The position numbers were made by a program, and so were the translations under genes. A DNA stretch of 64,000 nt from Gnetum montanum (lineage: Eukaryota > Streptophyta > Gnetopsida > Gnetales > Gnetaceae): contig MNCI01025182.1 of the NCBI GenBank assembly GCA_015680685.1, forward strand, positions 109,408 to 173,407, written 5' to 3'. The notes under the pieces were generated by a model. It was not told the DNA's origin. It did no database searches and was given only the letters and a program-made list of their open reading frames with translations. Of this stretch, positions 1-11,935 are shown piece by piece; the first letter of the stretch is position 1, and each line of letters opens with the position of its first letter.

Positions 1-1088
1 ATGAGTGTCCTTGGGAACAACTTGAGCTTCTGCCACTCATTATCTATATTTTGCAAGGCACAGGCATCGTGGAATGCCTATAAATGATGTTGAGGATCAG
101 CATTGTATCCCCCTTCAAAACGTGGGATATTATTTATGTCCAAACGCTTGATCCTGCTATCTTTTAGATGCCTTGTGGGGATCCTAACTGCCTCTATGAT
201 ATCTAGCATGCTTTGGGTTGTGAGTAGGGGTTCTTCATGATCATCCCTATCATGACGTCTATGATGTCTTCGTGGTGGTTCCCTACTCTCCCTACGTCCT
301 TACCCTTGTCCTAACTCCTCTCGACCTTCCTGTCGAGGTCTTTCATCTTCCTTACTTTTACCCTCTCCATTATGGTCACGATGGTTGCGCCCAGATGTGG
401 AAGGAGAGTGTGAATGGTGGGATGAAGGAGAAGAGGAAGGGGATCCATCACCATGGAAATGTTTCTTACCTTCTCTTCGGCTGCTTCGGCCCCGATCATT
501 GTAACGATCTAAGTGTCCGTCCTTAGTGTGAGTGGTTGTTCTTGCCGTGAACAATTGCTGTTCACGGGGATCAAAGCTCGTAGCATGTACAGTTGATCGA
601 AGGCCCTGATGCCTAACCTCTTCACCATTTTGAGTAGGAGGAACATCATTTTCTAAGAAACCCATTGTAAGGGGTTCCTCGTCTCCTATTTCACTAAGGA
701 CATGGGGGACCTTGCCATTCAACAATGAATGTTGGCTCTCCTGCCTTTCATCCCGAATACATTGGGCATCTATGGGATGATAATCCCTTGTGTCAAAGTT
801 ATCCAGAACGTACTCCGCAAATAGTTCTTGCATGCCAATCTGTGCCAAAGCATGGAAAAGCATGTTAGGGACTAATCGATCTGGGGGTAACACAATGTTA
901 CCTTGCAAATCTCTCCATCGCAGTTGTTCGTCTTGGTGGAGAATAAAAGTAAAATCAGGCACATACTCATCAGGATGAGTATATGTCACCTTAGATTGTT
1001 TAGGACATGGCTGATCTAGGTTATGTGTATGATGCTGATTGTCTTCTATGTTATCCCTAGGTGAGTTAACCTTATGAGAAGAAGCCAT
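1..1088 (-). pseudogene. gag of element A, N-terminal part (two in-frame stops, truncated by window edge)
   Basis: Gag is the structural protein that packages retrotransposon RNA. The ATG at 1086-1088 lies about 120 bp past the primer-binding site, and the same spacing is seen in element B. The first 262 codons are open. They hold an N-terminal domain of about 110 residues with THPDEYVPDFTF and LHQDEQLRWRDL, then a Ser/His/Arg-rich linker (GDGSPSSSPSSHHSHSPS). A TAA at 300-302 interrupts the frame, which then continues with EEPLLTTQSMLD and IPRFEGGYNADPQHHL, the start of the Ty3-type gag domain. A TAG at 78-80 replaces the Gln that D and E have in HL-Q-[AE]F. There is no frameshift, so two point changes account for the breakage seen here. 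The N-terminal domain recurs in B, D and F, and I do not recognise it. Confidence 0.85.
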
Positions 1089-1210
1089 TTTAATGGTGTG
1101 CTATTCACCGTTATATATGTTCTTGTTTAACTAATTAACCCAAAGGTTCGTTAAGGCTCACAAGGATGTGAAAGATTTCCTAATGTTCTAATTGGCGTAA
1201 AAAAACTTAG

Positions 1211-1229
1211 TCCCTGGCAACGGCGCCAA
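1211..1229 (-). other. Primer-binding site of element A (tRNA-Asp type)
   Basis: The minus strand reads TTGGCGCCGTTGCCAGGGA directly after the LTR end. This is the usual Athila/Tat primer site, complementary to the 3' end of tRNA-Asp, and it is the best-preserved of the six in the window. Confidence 0.9.
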
Positions 1230-2155
1230 TGATGAGTGGCGAGGTACCCCTACACTCAACCATACGAAACGAGCGTAGCACGCACGATCTGGTCAAACTC
1301 CACAGACTAAATGCCTAAACGCCACAAGGAACACTTGGGGTTAATTAATCGTTGTCTTCCCAGACTTACTTGTTGTTGTCACAGTGTATGGTTAAGTAAG
1401 TCCGAGGTATATGAATTTTTTTGGTCTTTTCTGGTTTATCTCCTATGCTAAAGGGCGAAGGATTGAGAGACTAAAACTAACTCTAACTACAACACTAAGT
1501 CCTAGCATCAGCATCTGTTCCCACTTGTCGTACACACCCTGAACTATGCAACTGTGGCTACCAAACACTAATCGTTACTGGGATTACCACATGTAACGCA
1601 CGTGCTCCAAGCGGTCGTACTAAGGCACCTAACTAGCCTAAGTGTGACAAGCAACTGATTCCTTGACTAGCCATACACATCCGTAGATGCTCGTAATCAA
1701 GTCGTACTTGTCCCACGTTCTAGGAGGTAAGGATGAGAGAATCTAATTGTGATGAGTAGCCGATTCCTTGGCTAGCCATACACGTTTGTCAACGCTTGTA
1801 ACCAAGTCGTACTCATGCTGCATTACTAGGAAAGCAATAAATAACATTAATTAAACCTATCCATGCACTGCAAGGTTTATCCACAAAGCTTATCTTTATT
1901 TCCGTACACAACTTGCGTTTAGGTACAAAGCTGCTCGAATAAAGAACCGTCACTTGGGGGACTCCTACTGCAGGAACATGGAAAATATTCTATCTCTGGG
2001 GTGATCAATCCACCAGAGCTTCACTACTTTATGCCTATGATTCAGTGAGGGGAGTGCCACCTCTTATTTATAGATTTGGTGGTGGATCGCGATATCACGT
2101 ACGCGATATCGCAGGGAACGATGCGATCGCGGCCTGTGCATATTGCGTCTCATCA
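1230..2155 (-). repeat. 5' LTR of element A (926 bp)
   Basis: Minus-strand TGATGAGACG...CCACTCATCA. U3 carries GATATC/ACGCG palindromes (plus coordinates about 2088-2112) just before a TATAAATA box at 2065-2072. A polyadenylation-type AATAAAG follows, and U5 holds the duplicated TTGGTAA-CCCAGTA motif common to all Athila-like LTRs here. It is of the same type as the LTRs of B and D. Confidence 0.88.
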
Positions 2156-2202
2156 TGTGTAAAACAAAAATACAAAAAAAAGGAGTTGACGGCTTAGAAT
2201 GG

Positions 2203-3480
2203 TTAGCATTGGCGGCCATCTCTCCCATGACTAAGTTGGAAGGAGGAGATCCAAAATAATGAGTAGGGTTGTCCACCAACAAAGGTGGTATTGGTACTGG
2301 CTATTCTAAGCTCATGGAAAGGTTTGGTTTATTGGATGTTGACTAATAATTTTTTATCTGGGCTCTCAGGTTTGTAAATCATCATGGCCCATGAAGGAAA
2401 ATTTGCATAAATAATATAAGATCCTTCCCACAGTGTTTGAAATTTAGTGCATTGTGGCATGTGTGTGGGATTCCAGTACAAAACCTTATCTCCTGGTTGA
2501 TATTTAACTTTCCTAATTTTTAGGCCATGATGTCGTTTATTGAAGGCCTTGTGTAATTTGTTAGATGATAGGGTGGCTGATCGGTTCTCATCTAGCAAGT
2601 TAAGGGTCATTAACTATTCTTTTTGTGCTAGATCAAGGTCAAGGTTGAGATCACATGCCATAGATAGTGTATGGAGTTTTTCTTGAATGGGAAGCATTGA
2701 AAGTTTCCCGTACACTAACTCATAGGGAGAGTAGCCTATAGGAAGTTTCCATGTGGAGCAGTATGCCCAAAGAGCATCTTTCAATTTGGTGCTCCAATCT
2801 CTCCTATACTTGCTAATAGTTCTTGTCAATATTTTTGTAATCTCCCTATTGGTGACCTTGGCTTGACCGTTTGCTTGAGGGTGGTATGGAGTAGTTAGTT
2901 TGTGTTCAACCCCTAAGCGTTGCATTAGCTTCTGAAAAGTTACACCTATAAAATGTGTGCCATTGTTAGAAATAAGTGCATGAGGCATGCCAAACCTGTT
3001 TATGATTTGTTTTTGAACAAATTGTATAGTTGTAGATGATGTACAATCCTTAATAGTGGCTACTTCTGCCCATTTTGTAGAGTAGTCAATAGAAACAACA
3101 ATGTAAGCTTTTCCATTGGACATTGGTGTAATAGGCCCCATAAAATCAATTCCCCATATGTCGAAGGGTTCTAAAGGTTGAATCCATTGTTGTGGATCCT
3201 CCATTCTAGTAGTCATTACCCCATCACATTAACAGTGCTCACAAGATTGGACAAAATGATGGGCATCCCAAAACAATGTAGGCCAATAATATCCTACAAG
3301 TAGGATTTTCGTGGTTGTTTGTCTCTCGACATAATGATCCCCACAAGGACCCTCATGAGCATCTTGGAGAAATTGTAGTTGATTTATATTGAGAACACAC
3401 CATTGAACCAAGCCATCGGGACATACTTTATAAAGTTGCCCATTGATCTCCATAAAATACTTGGCTCAGTGAAGGAACTG
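2203..3480 (-). pseudogene. pol of element B: integrase and C-terminal tail
   Basis: Integrase inserts the cDNA copy into the host genome. The zinc-binding HHCC part is at about 3229-3453 (AHEGPCGDHYVERQTTTK, then SCEHC). The core at 2614-3216 includes FDIWGIDFMGP, then SNNGTHF where an SDN is expected, then YHPQANGQAKVTNREI. The second catalytic Asp has become Asn and the catalytic Glu is Lys (AAG at 2857-2859). The C-terminal part (2329-2610) has GDKVLYWNPTH and the tail runs to a TAA at 2203-2205, ending ISSFQLS.G.DG like D and F. Stops and frameshifts separate the pieces. Confidence 0.85.
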
Positions 3481-3570
3481 TTGTTTCTTTTTAGCGTCTA
3501 ACTCTTGTGGTGTTTGTTGTGTAAGGACATAGGTGAGAATACTACTATACTAGTTTGTTTTCATGGTTAA

Positions 3571-4390
3571 TTAATTAGTTACTATACTTGCAAAGAGGAG
3601 TTCATCAGGGAAATGATCAGAAATTGAATACTCATACTCAAGTTGCCGAGTGATTCCTTGGATAACTTTGATCTTTTCAGGGTCTACCTCTATCCCTATT
3701 TGCAAAATCTTATGTCCTAATATGACACCTTCTTGGACCATTAAATGGATTTTTTGCAAGTTGAGCCTTAAATTGGTTTCTACACATCACTTTAGTACTT
3801 GCTCTAACTAGTCCAAGGCTTGATCAAAGTTTGCTCCATAAGTGGAGAAGTTGCCCATGAAGACTTCCACATCATTTCCTATCTGTTGCTGGAATATGCT
3901 TAGAACTAATCATTGAAATGTTGCAGGGCACAAGCCATATGACATCTATTTATATGCAAATGTTCCCCAAGGACTAGTGAACATAGTCTTGGTTTGGTCT
4001 TCTAGGGCTATTTGTATTTGGTTATAGCCATTGTACCCATCCAAAAAATTATAGTAGCGATGCCCTGCAATGGTGTCTAAGAATTGGTTGACGAATAGCA
4101 ACGGAAAGTGGTTTTTGAATGTTGCCATATTCAGTAGCCTAAAATCTATGCACACTCTCCATTTACATCCCTTTTTGGGCACAATAAATAAAGGACTAAC
4201 CCATTCACTATTAACAATGGGGTATATGAACCCAGCTTTTAGAAGCTATTTGATTTCTTCCTTAACCACTTGCTTAAGCTTTTGGTTAAGTTGCCTTTGC
4301 GGTTGTCGTCGAGGCTTCATGGAGGGGTTGGTGTAATTCAAGATATGATCAAGCGAAGGCTTTTGACCATTTTTTATTACCTTTAGTAGT
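3571..4390 (-). pseudogene. pol of element B: reverse transcriptase; RNase H deleted
   Basis: RT copies the element RNA into DNA. Recognisable pieces are VCIDFRLLNMATFKNHFPLL, FLDGYNGYNQIQIAL and TMFTSPWGTFAYK (3946-4182). The catalytic FMDD motif seen in D is FMGN here, so the Asp pair is lost. Near 3655 the frame runs from VIQGITRQL straight into YSISDHFPDELLFASI. In D these two points are about 600 bp apart and enclose RNase H, so that domain has been deleted cleanly in B. Confidence 0.84.
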
Positions 4391-5106
4391 CTCTCTTTCT
4401 ATTAAGGAGCGAGCTTTCTGTTAATAATTACCAATTTTCCATTCTTGAGAAACATGTACTACATACTGGTGGGCAATGATTTTAACTCCAGGGGCTCCTA
4501 CTTAAACTTATTAGGGATTTCCAACTTCCCCTAGTTGATATTTTCAATGTCAAGACTTGGAAGTTGGTGATGAACTTGCTCTAATGTGTCTATGTTATCG
4601 ATGTAAGTGCAATTCAAACCCTTAGTTGGTTCCATGCATATAGTTGAACTACTCTCTTGATCAGCTATTAGCTATTGGGTGCCTTCATGTCTTGTGGCTA
4701 CTGCATACAGGCATCTTTGTATATTAGTTACTTGTGCACACTAATTGCATGTAGGAAATGTTAAACATTGTACAAACCATGCCTTTTGCACACAATTACA
4801 CTTTGTTCCACTATATGTGATGCATGGAACTTTCTTCTTCTCAATCTTTCCAAATGTATTTTCCTTTGATATTTCCAAAGAAAGATCGTGGATTCCTAGG
4901 CACGCGTCAATTGTGTTTAGCCATGCTCTTCCCATTATGATTGAGAAGTCCCCCTTATCATTGTTCACTTGAATCACTAGGAAGTCAACTAGATACGACC
5001 ACCCACAAATAGTGGTGACACTATCCTCCGCTAGCCCTAATGGGACAATGATGGACTAGTCGACCAACTCTAAATGAATGTTACTCTTTTTCAGTGGAGG
5101 TAGGTT

Positions 5107-5421
5107 CTAGGCTTTGTACATTTCTTGAGAGATTAAGTTGACACCAGAACCTGAATCCAAAAGAGCCTTGCATGGTTCATTCCTAGCGATTTGTAAATAT
5201 ATAAGAGGACTTCTAGGATTAGAAAATTTCCTAGGAAAATGGCCAGCCTTAATCCAATCGGTGACGACATGAGTTAACATGATCGTATGCATTGGGCATG
5301 GTGTTTGGCCTAAAGGGAGTTTTGAAGTTTTGATTGGTAATGAGGCATCTAAATGATTAGCTACTTGTGGTTGCAAGGGCATAGTTGGACTATTGGTTCT
5401 GAAGAAAGGTCTTTTCTTCAT
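5107..5421 (-). pseudogene. Protease region of element B pol
   Basis: A retropepsin-type aspartic protease domain. NEPCKALLDSGSGVNLISQE carries the D-S-G active site at the expected distance before RT. The upstream part (MLTHVVTDWIKAGHFPRKFS) is nearly the same as in D and F. The 104-codon frame is open here. The stretch to RT (about 4390-5106) is matched piecewise to D, for example a segment near 4741-4977 with MGRAWLNTIDACLGIHD. Confidence 0.85.
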
Positions 5422-7778
5422 GCGGTTATTAAAACCAATAGTAGATTGAGAGTTAACAGCTGTTGTAGCATTATGTTGCTGCAGCTAGACAAGGAGTTCA
5501 CCCTGCATAGCTGGAGCAAGTGGTAATGGAGATATGGATGGAAGAGGTGTAGCTGGATGAGAAGGATAGTATGTCTATGGAACATCACCCCTAGGAGAAG
5601 GAGTCCTATAGTACTCACAGGCTTGGTAGTGAGGTTGAGGAGTGACATGACTAGTAGAGTCATGTGGAGAGATTGGCTGATGCACGTAATATCCATACGG
5701 GCCAGGTTGACGGTAAGGATACTATTATCATGGTGGTGGAATTCTCCATGATTTTGGCTACTACCACTATTGATACTACTTGGTTGTGGTTGAGTTCCAC
5801 TTGGATAATATGTTAAGGGTTGGTGGAACTGTCTTGGGTTACCTTGGGGATAAGGTAACCTTCGGGGTATTTTCCTTCTGTTCAATTGTGGTTTGAGTGC
5901 ATACACCCTAGACTCCTATAGATGTAAGATTACAGGGCAACATCCCTTAGGATGGTCGTATTGGCATATCCCACATCCACTATCAATTTCTATATCTAAA
6001 TCCACAACCTCTTCGATGATGGAAACTTTGCCCTTACTCTTGTTACGTGCGTGTTTAGTTTCTCTCTTTTTTCTCTTTTTGCAGTCACTACCTTACTCTC
6101 TAGAATCCTCTACTATTTTGAGAACAATTTGAAATCTATTATCTAGAGAGTCCCACATTTGGTCTACCTTTGCCGATACTTCCGATGCCAACTTTTGAAT
6201 AGGTAAAGTTTTCCTATTCACCATTTCTTTGAGTGGTGACTCTTCTTTATCCTTATAAAATCTTACTCCCTTCTTTCGGAGGGAAGGATCTTTGTTATAT
6301 TCCTCAGCACTTTCTCTTTTCCACAACTCACCTTCCTCTTTAGCAACTTGCTCCAATAATCTTTGTACTTGATGGGTCATAAGCTCAGGTAGCCTTCCTT
6401 GGGCATACGTCCCAAGGGTTATTCGTGTTTCATGCCTAAGCCCATCTAGGAGATGGCATAGTTGATCCCTCTGCAAATAACCATGGCCAAGACAACGATG
6501 TAACAATGCATAATATTGACCCATGGTAGCATCTAAGGGTTCATGTCCTCCTTGTTTCTATCCTTGGATTTTCTTTCATAGGTTGGACACTTGGGAGTAT
6601 ATTTGGTACTTATTGTTGAACAATTCTAATATGGTACTCCACCTACGAATGGATTCTAGTTCTAAGGACTGATACTAGCTTTTCACTTCTTTGATTAGCA
6701 TCCATGGAAACAACTTTAATTTTTTCCATTTATTTTCTATGTTTTGTAAGGCACATGCATCATGAAATGATTGTAGATGATTTTGAGGATCAGCGTTCTA
6801 TCCCCCTTCAAATCGTGGGATATTATTCATGTCTAATCTCTTGATCCTACTATCCTTTTGGTGCCTTGTTGAGATTCTAACAACCTCAGTTATGTTTAAC
6901 ATACTTCGAGTAGTGAGTAGGGGTTCATCATGATTGTATTATTTGTGGCATCTATGATGTCTATGTTGTTCTTTACTCTCCCTTCTTTCATGGTGTGTTT
7001 CTCTAGAGTGCCCTCATCCCCTTTCTCGACTATTTTGTCTATGACTCGTGTTTCACCTACCCTTATCCTCATGGTCTTTTTCTTTGTGACTGCATCTAGA
7101 TCTTGAAGGAGAGGGTGAAGGAGATGATGAAGGTGAAGAAGGAGGAGGACTGTCACCATGTCGATGCCTACTTCCTTCTCTTCGGTGGTCATAGCCTTGA
7201 TCGCGGTTACGATCGGAATGTCCATCTTTGTCATGTGTTCATGTTCCTTTTTCAGATCCTTTATGTTTGTCGGTACCACAATCTAGGTTATGGATAGTTG
7301 AGTAAAGATTATGATACACAACCCCTTGATCAGAGTCAACGGCAGGTTCACCACCCTCATTTTCGCTTAGGACATGTGGGACATTCTGTGACAACTTTCC
7401 CTTCACAGATTCATAACGTCTCTCCTATTGTAAATCCCTTTGATGTTGTGCCTCCGTGGGTCGATACTCTCTCGAGTCATGATCATGCACAATGTACTCT
7501 GCTAGTAAGTGTTGCATACCAATTTGTGTAAGATCATAAAGAAGCATGCCCAAGACTAAGCGATCGGGAGGTAACACTATGTTATCTTCTAAATCTCGCC
7601 AACATAGTTGTTCATCCTGGTGGAGGAGAAAGATAAATTTTGGTATATACTCATCAAGATGAACATATACCATGTGAAACTGTTGAGGAATTGGTGGATT
7701 ATCATGTGTACCACGCCTCCAATTGTTCCCTGTATCAAACCTAGGCAGTGAAACACTTTCGTATGAAGAAGGAGACAT
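5422..7778 (-). pseudogene. gag of element B (several frameshifts and stops)
   Basis: The start ATG at 7776-7778 (MSPSSYES) sits about 122 bp past the PBS, as in A. The N-terminal domain (YVHLDEYIPKFIFLLHQDEQ) ends at a stop near 7425. The Ser/Arg-rich linker is frameshifted. The gag core at 6093-6524 reads MGQYYALLHRCLGHGYLQRD and KEEGELWKRESAEEYNKDPS. The C-terminal cysteine motif near 5935-5990 (CGICQYDHPKGC) is a short CX2CX3HX3C pattern in place of the normal CCHC knuckle. A Pro/Gln-rich tail leads into protease. Confidence 0.83.
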
Positions 7779-7899
7779 GATTGTCTATTTTGTGTGCAAT
7801 GTATTATATATTATTATTATTATTTGTAACCAACCCTAAGGGTTTGTTCCAATGATGAGAAAAATTTCCTAATTTCTAATTAGCGCACAAACAACAAAG

Positions 7900-7918
7900 T
7901 CCTTGGCAACGACGCCAA
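7900..7918 (-). other. Primer-binding site of element B
   Basis: The minus strand reads TTGGCGTCGTTGCCAAGGA next to the LTR end. It is the tRNA-Asp type with a few changes. Confidence 0.85.
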
Positions 7919-8772
7919 TGACGAGCGGTGAGGTATCCCTATGCTTAACCATACAAATACAAGCATACATGCATGATCTGGTCAAATTCCAAGGACTAAG
8001 TGCTTAGGCACCTTTGTGGAATAAGGATGGGTTAGTCAATCATTTTCTTCCTAAGATTACTTGTATAGCACAATTATATGGTTAAGTAAACTTGAGGCAC
8101 ATGATTTTTATAGTTTTTAAGTTTTTATGTCCTAGTGCTACAAAGGGTGGAGAGAGATAACTAAGTAACTAATTTTGATTTAACTACTTAACTATGCTTT
8201 AACTAGTCCTAACACCAACATTCGTTCTCACTTGCCGTACACATTCTGAACTAGTGCAACACTACTACTAGGTTTACCAAACGCTAATCATTACTAGGTT
8301 ACCAAGTGTTACACGCATGCTCGAAGTGATTGTACTAAGTGTGCTTACTTAGGAGAGTTGTAGGATGAGAGAGAGAACATTAATTAACTAGGGAAAGCAT
8401 TAAGTAACAAAAATTAACATTAATTAATTTTTTTTGAATGTTACAAGGTTTATCACAAAGTTTGTCTTTATTGCCGTACGCAAGGTGTGCTCAGGTACAC
8501 AATGCTCAAATAAAGATCCGTTCATTTTATGACTCCTATTATGGGCACTTAGAAATAATTCTATCTCTGGAAAGGGAAAAAGGAAAGAGTTTGGGTAAGG
8601 GACTAAGACTAACTATGCAAACCAAGTGCACCTACCTCTTATTTATAGGCAACAAGGTAGACTTTGATATCGCGTACGTGATATCGCTTAGAAGGCTCCG
8701 ATATCACGTACTCAATATCACGAATGCAATATTGCGTACCCAATCTTGCGAACATGATATTGCGGCTCATCA
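7919..8772 (-). repeat. 5' LTR of element B (854 bp)
   Basis: Minus-strand TGATGAGCCG...CCGCTCGTCA. The U3 array of degenerate GATATC/ACG palindromes spans plus positions 8667-8766, with TATAAATA at 8640-8647. The array is longer than in A or D. The flank at 8773 (CTTGG) would be one copy of the target duplication, but its partner is outside the window. Confidence 0.86.
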
Positions 8773-9270
8773 CTTGGGGAAAAACTCATTTGTAGAAACT
8801 ATTACCTAGGGCACCTCCCATATGGGTACAGAAACATAGGAATAGTCTTAGTTAGAGAGGACTACATGGCCCTTTGAAAATAGTAAACTACAAAAAAAGA
8901 AAAATTTAATTGGAATGCATTAGAATTTAAAATAAGTGATTGTCTAAAACAATAGGAAACTACAAAATTAAATTTTTCATGATCTTGATGTTACCACCAT
9001 TCATGTTGCCAGTTCATTACAAATGTCATCATAGCCAATATTGCTCATAATTGCCAGAAGAGGGAGAGAGAAGAAGCTAGATACCACACTGCTGAGAGAG
9101 ACCACCTATTGGTGTTATTTGCTACTAGTGGATGAAGAGAAAGAAATATAAAATAGGAAAGAAACTAAAAAGGAGAGACTACTTAGTCAAGGACTACCAC
9201 AGTGAGTCACTCGCTATATGTTGCCACACACACTCGTAGCCACTATCCCACATGCTATCCAAAAGAGAAA

Positions 9271-9315
<45 letters not shown>

Positions 9316-10890
9316 ATATTGGCATGGTTGAACACTATTGCGTACCCACCGTGTGATGTTGTGCCAACTATTGCACATGTTTGAGGTTGTTGGTGTTGTC
9401 AGTGAGTCCAAGAGCCATCACCGATGCCATTCATAGTTGAGACAGTTTGTGCCTCTACTTGCCGCATGTTGGTTGCATGTTTTGAGCTCCAACTAACACT
9501 TGCAAGCCTATCAAGTGCCGCTGTGAAAGAGGGATGTTATTGTCTACACCATCATAAAAGAGGAGGGGCACGTTGTCAACATCACTATGAGAGAGAAGGG
9601 AAGAACGAGGCTAACTGTAGTCCACCTATCATCATTACTACGCTAAGTGGAGTAGAAATAAGATAGGCTTGTGATCCTCCTACCACCACTAGGGCCTGCT
9701 AGAGTCCAATGCCTCATGCACCACATCATCTGATGGAACACAGAGGTTAAGAGATGCACCACATGTTTGCAAGAATGTAGAGCTAACAGATGCCTTGCAT
9801 GTCTACATGAATGCAAAGGCCTAGAGACACACCATGCTGCCTAAAAAAAAGAAACTCCACCCCAGCGTCACTTGCCACATGTCGCATGTTGCTACCCAGG
9901 TTACCTACATGGAAAGGCTGGCTACTATAACCCCCAATGAAAGAAAACCAAACCCTCATTCCTCCACTACTATTTAAACAATGGCTGCCCATGTTTATGT
10001 TGATTCATCTCTCATTGGTAGTAACTACCACCGCTCACCAATGGTCTAAAAGGCTTGCCACATCCTGTAATCATTAACGTAACCCCCACGTAACTCCTCC
10101 ACCACCCATGTAACATCATGACCACCACCATGTAACACCTACACTGCATGTAACTGCCACTATAACAATTACACCTTTTAACTATTTTAATGTGCACTCT
10201 AGTTCAACTTCTTGAGCTCGGCATCGATGAGTCAAACTATCAACCTGTAAGTTGCATGACATTTAGAGCAATAATGGTTCATGGTTATACAAAGAAAATT
10301 ATACTAATTTTTTCTTGATTCCATCATGTAGGACTACATTTTTAAAAAAATCTATCACATATTTATAGGACCATAAGCTTTTGGAAGGAACATTAATTAA
10401 ATCTAGAAATAAATAAATTTTTGAAAAATAAAGTGAAAAGAAGAGAAGCAATGTAGCAGCTCAAGTACCTAATGGTTAATTAGTTTTCCTCTTACATTTT
10501 TTGCAATTGGGGCATGAAGCCATGTAAAAACCCTAATCCTTTCATCTTCATTAAATTAGAAAAAAAAACTTATTTTAATTTATTTAATTAAAATTAAAAA
10601 ATATACAGGAATGGACAAGATAAATTCCAACCTGAAACCTAAAGCCAACTAATTATCCTTGCCCACATGAAACTGTTAAAATAATTTTAAAATTATATAG
10701 AGACTGTGAAGTTTGATTATATATATATATATATATATATAGTGGAATCAAAACTATTAATCATGGCCCCGTGCCTAGGATGGGCAAGGTTGAAATCAAC
10801 ACTTAGGTGTCACAGACAACACATATATGAGGAGTGTAGGGTTACTTCATTTTCTTATGCAACACATAAATGTGGTACACTGATTCAAGG
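8773..10890. other. Unassigned intergenic DNA with simple repeats
   Basis: No supported coding region. It contains a (GA)20 microsatellite at 9273-9312, a CA/CC-rich stretch about 9640-10170 with scattered CATGTAAC repeats (10060-10165), and an (AT)12 run at 10718-10741. Short ORFs are scattered on both strands and none shows a recognisable domain. It is probably the old host sequence, or decayed repeat, into which B inserted. Confidence 0.5.
9273..9312. repeat. (GA)n microsatellite
   Basis: Twenty uninterrupted GA units. The Arg-Glu run in the overlapping ORF is only a translation of this repeat. Confidence 0.97.
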
Positions 10891-10930
10891 TTACTTTATT
10901 AGGTCCTACAACACATAAATGTGAAATTCC

Positions 10931-11230
10931 TACATGACACAAAACAACCACTAATGCCACTAAAATTATTCCATCACAGGAGAAGCAATAGTGATGTCAA
11001 AAATGCACACATGACATTAAACAACCACCAACCCCACTAAAATTATTCTATCACAAGATAAGCAAGAACAATGTCATGGCCTTCGACATGGTTGATCAAG
11101 GATCACACAGTCAAGTTGATGTACAACAAAATTTTTATGCATCAATTGTACTTCTGTAATAAGCTCAGATTTTTAGGAATTGCGTCAAGATGATGCACAT
11201 GAAAATTTTTATGTATCATTTGTACTTGTA
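10931..11230. repeat. Short diverged tandem repeats, periods about 74-77 bp
   Basis: ATGACACAAAACAACCAC at about 10934 returns as ATGACATTAAACAACCACCA at 11011 (offset 77). AAGTTGATGTACAACAAAAT near 11113 returns as AAGATGATGCACATGAAAAT near 11187. The copies are diverged and there is no coding signal. Confidence 0.65.
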
Positions 11231-11935
11231 TTTTTATATATGTATGCAAATATAATTAAGTTACTTTCTTTGTGCAAATTACATAGTCACCGATTTAAAG
11301 TTATTAAATTTTATACATGGCTAAATTCTTAATACTATGGATGGACCTAATGCAATATTTCAATTGTAACATTGTCAAAGTAGTAGATTGTTGGAGACTT
11401 ACAAAATAATTATTATTTTTTAAGTTATTGCTTATTGTAATGGCATTTCTTATTCATTATAGAAGCTATTAATTAAAGAATGAGAAATTTAAAACTACTT
11501 TGAAGACCATTTAGCTTTAGTGTTTAGAAAGAATTTTAACTTTTAAATTGTTTTATTGAAAGAAAACTTATTTATTCTTGATTAATTTAGATTCATTCTT
11601 TTTTTAGTGTTAAAAATTAAATTTCACCTAGTGAAGTTGTACTCCATGTTTTATTTTAACTTTTAGATAAGAATAATAAAAAGATTAAATAAGAGTACCT
11701 TAAAGCTTTAGCTTAAATTCTATTCTTTAATTAAAAATTTTCGATGCACAAATCATAAATATGTGTTATTGAAACATGCAAACTCTTGCTTCATTCCAAA
11801 ATCTTGCGGTAGACTAATACTACAAGTGTCAACACCATCCTACTTGTAGGTTCTACTCAGCTCAAAACTGTGACAATGTTTTTTCTTTAATAGTAATTAT
11901 TTTGGTTGCTCATTTTGTATAATTTCTTTCGTTGC

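Larger units (their letters stand above)
1..2155 (-). mobile_element. Element A: Athila-like LTR retrotransposon, 5' part only
   Basis: Read on the minus strand, the order is LTR (2155 to 1230), tRNA-Asp-type primer-binding site, then gag running off the left edge. The LTR begins TGATGAGACG and ends CCACTCATCA. The sequence abutting its outer end is the pol 3' end of element B, with no polypurine tract, so A appears inserted into B rather than sharing B's 3' LTR. Its gag has only two in-frame stops, which makes it one of the least decayed copies here. The target duplication cannot be checked because the other end is outside the window. Confidence 0.88.
2156..8772 (-). mobile_element. Element B: Athila-like LTR retrotransposon, degraded, interrupted by A
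   Basis: Minus-strand order from the right: 5' LTR (8772-7919), PBS, gag, protease, RT and integrase, ending just after the pol stop near 2203, where element A begins. The 3' noncoding region and 3' LTR must lie left of the window if they survive. The U3 type and protein sequence match element D, so B and D are one family. There are many stops and frameshifts, RNase H is deleted, and key catalytic residues are changed, so this copy is inactive. Confidence 0.87.

Noticed and set aside
1230-2155. LTR shared by A and B as a tandem LTR-internal-LTR-internal array
   Set aside because: No polypurine tract adjoins it on the B side and B lacks the 1.9 kb of 3' sequence seen in D; nested insertion fits better.
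9202-9411. ORFs with Arg-Glu or Ser-Leu runs
   Set aside because: Translations of the (GA)20 microsatellite; no other protein-like features.
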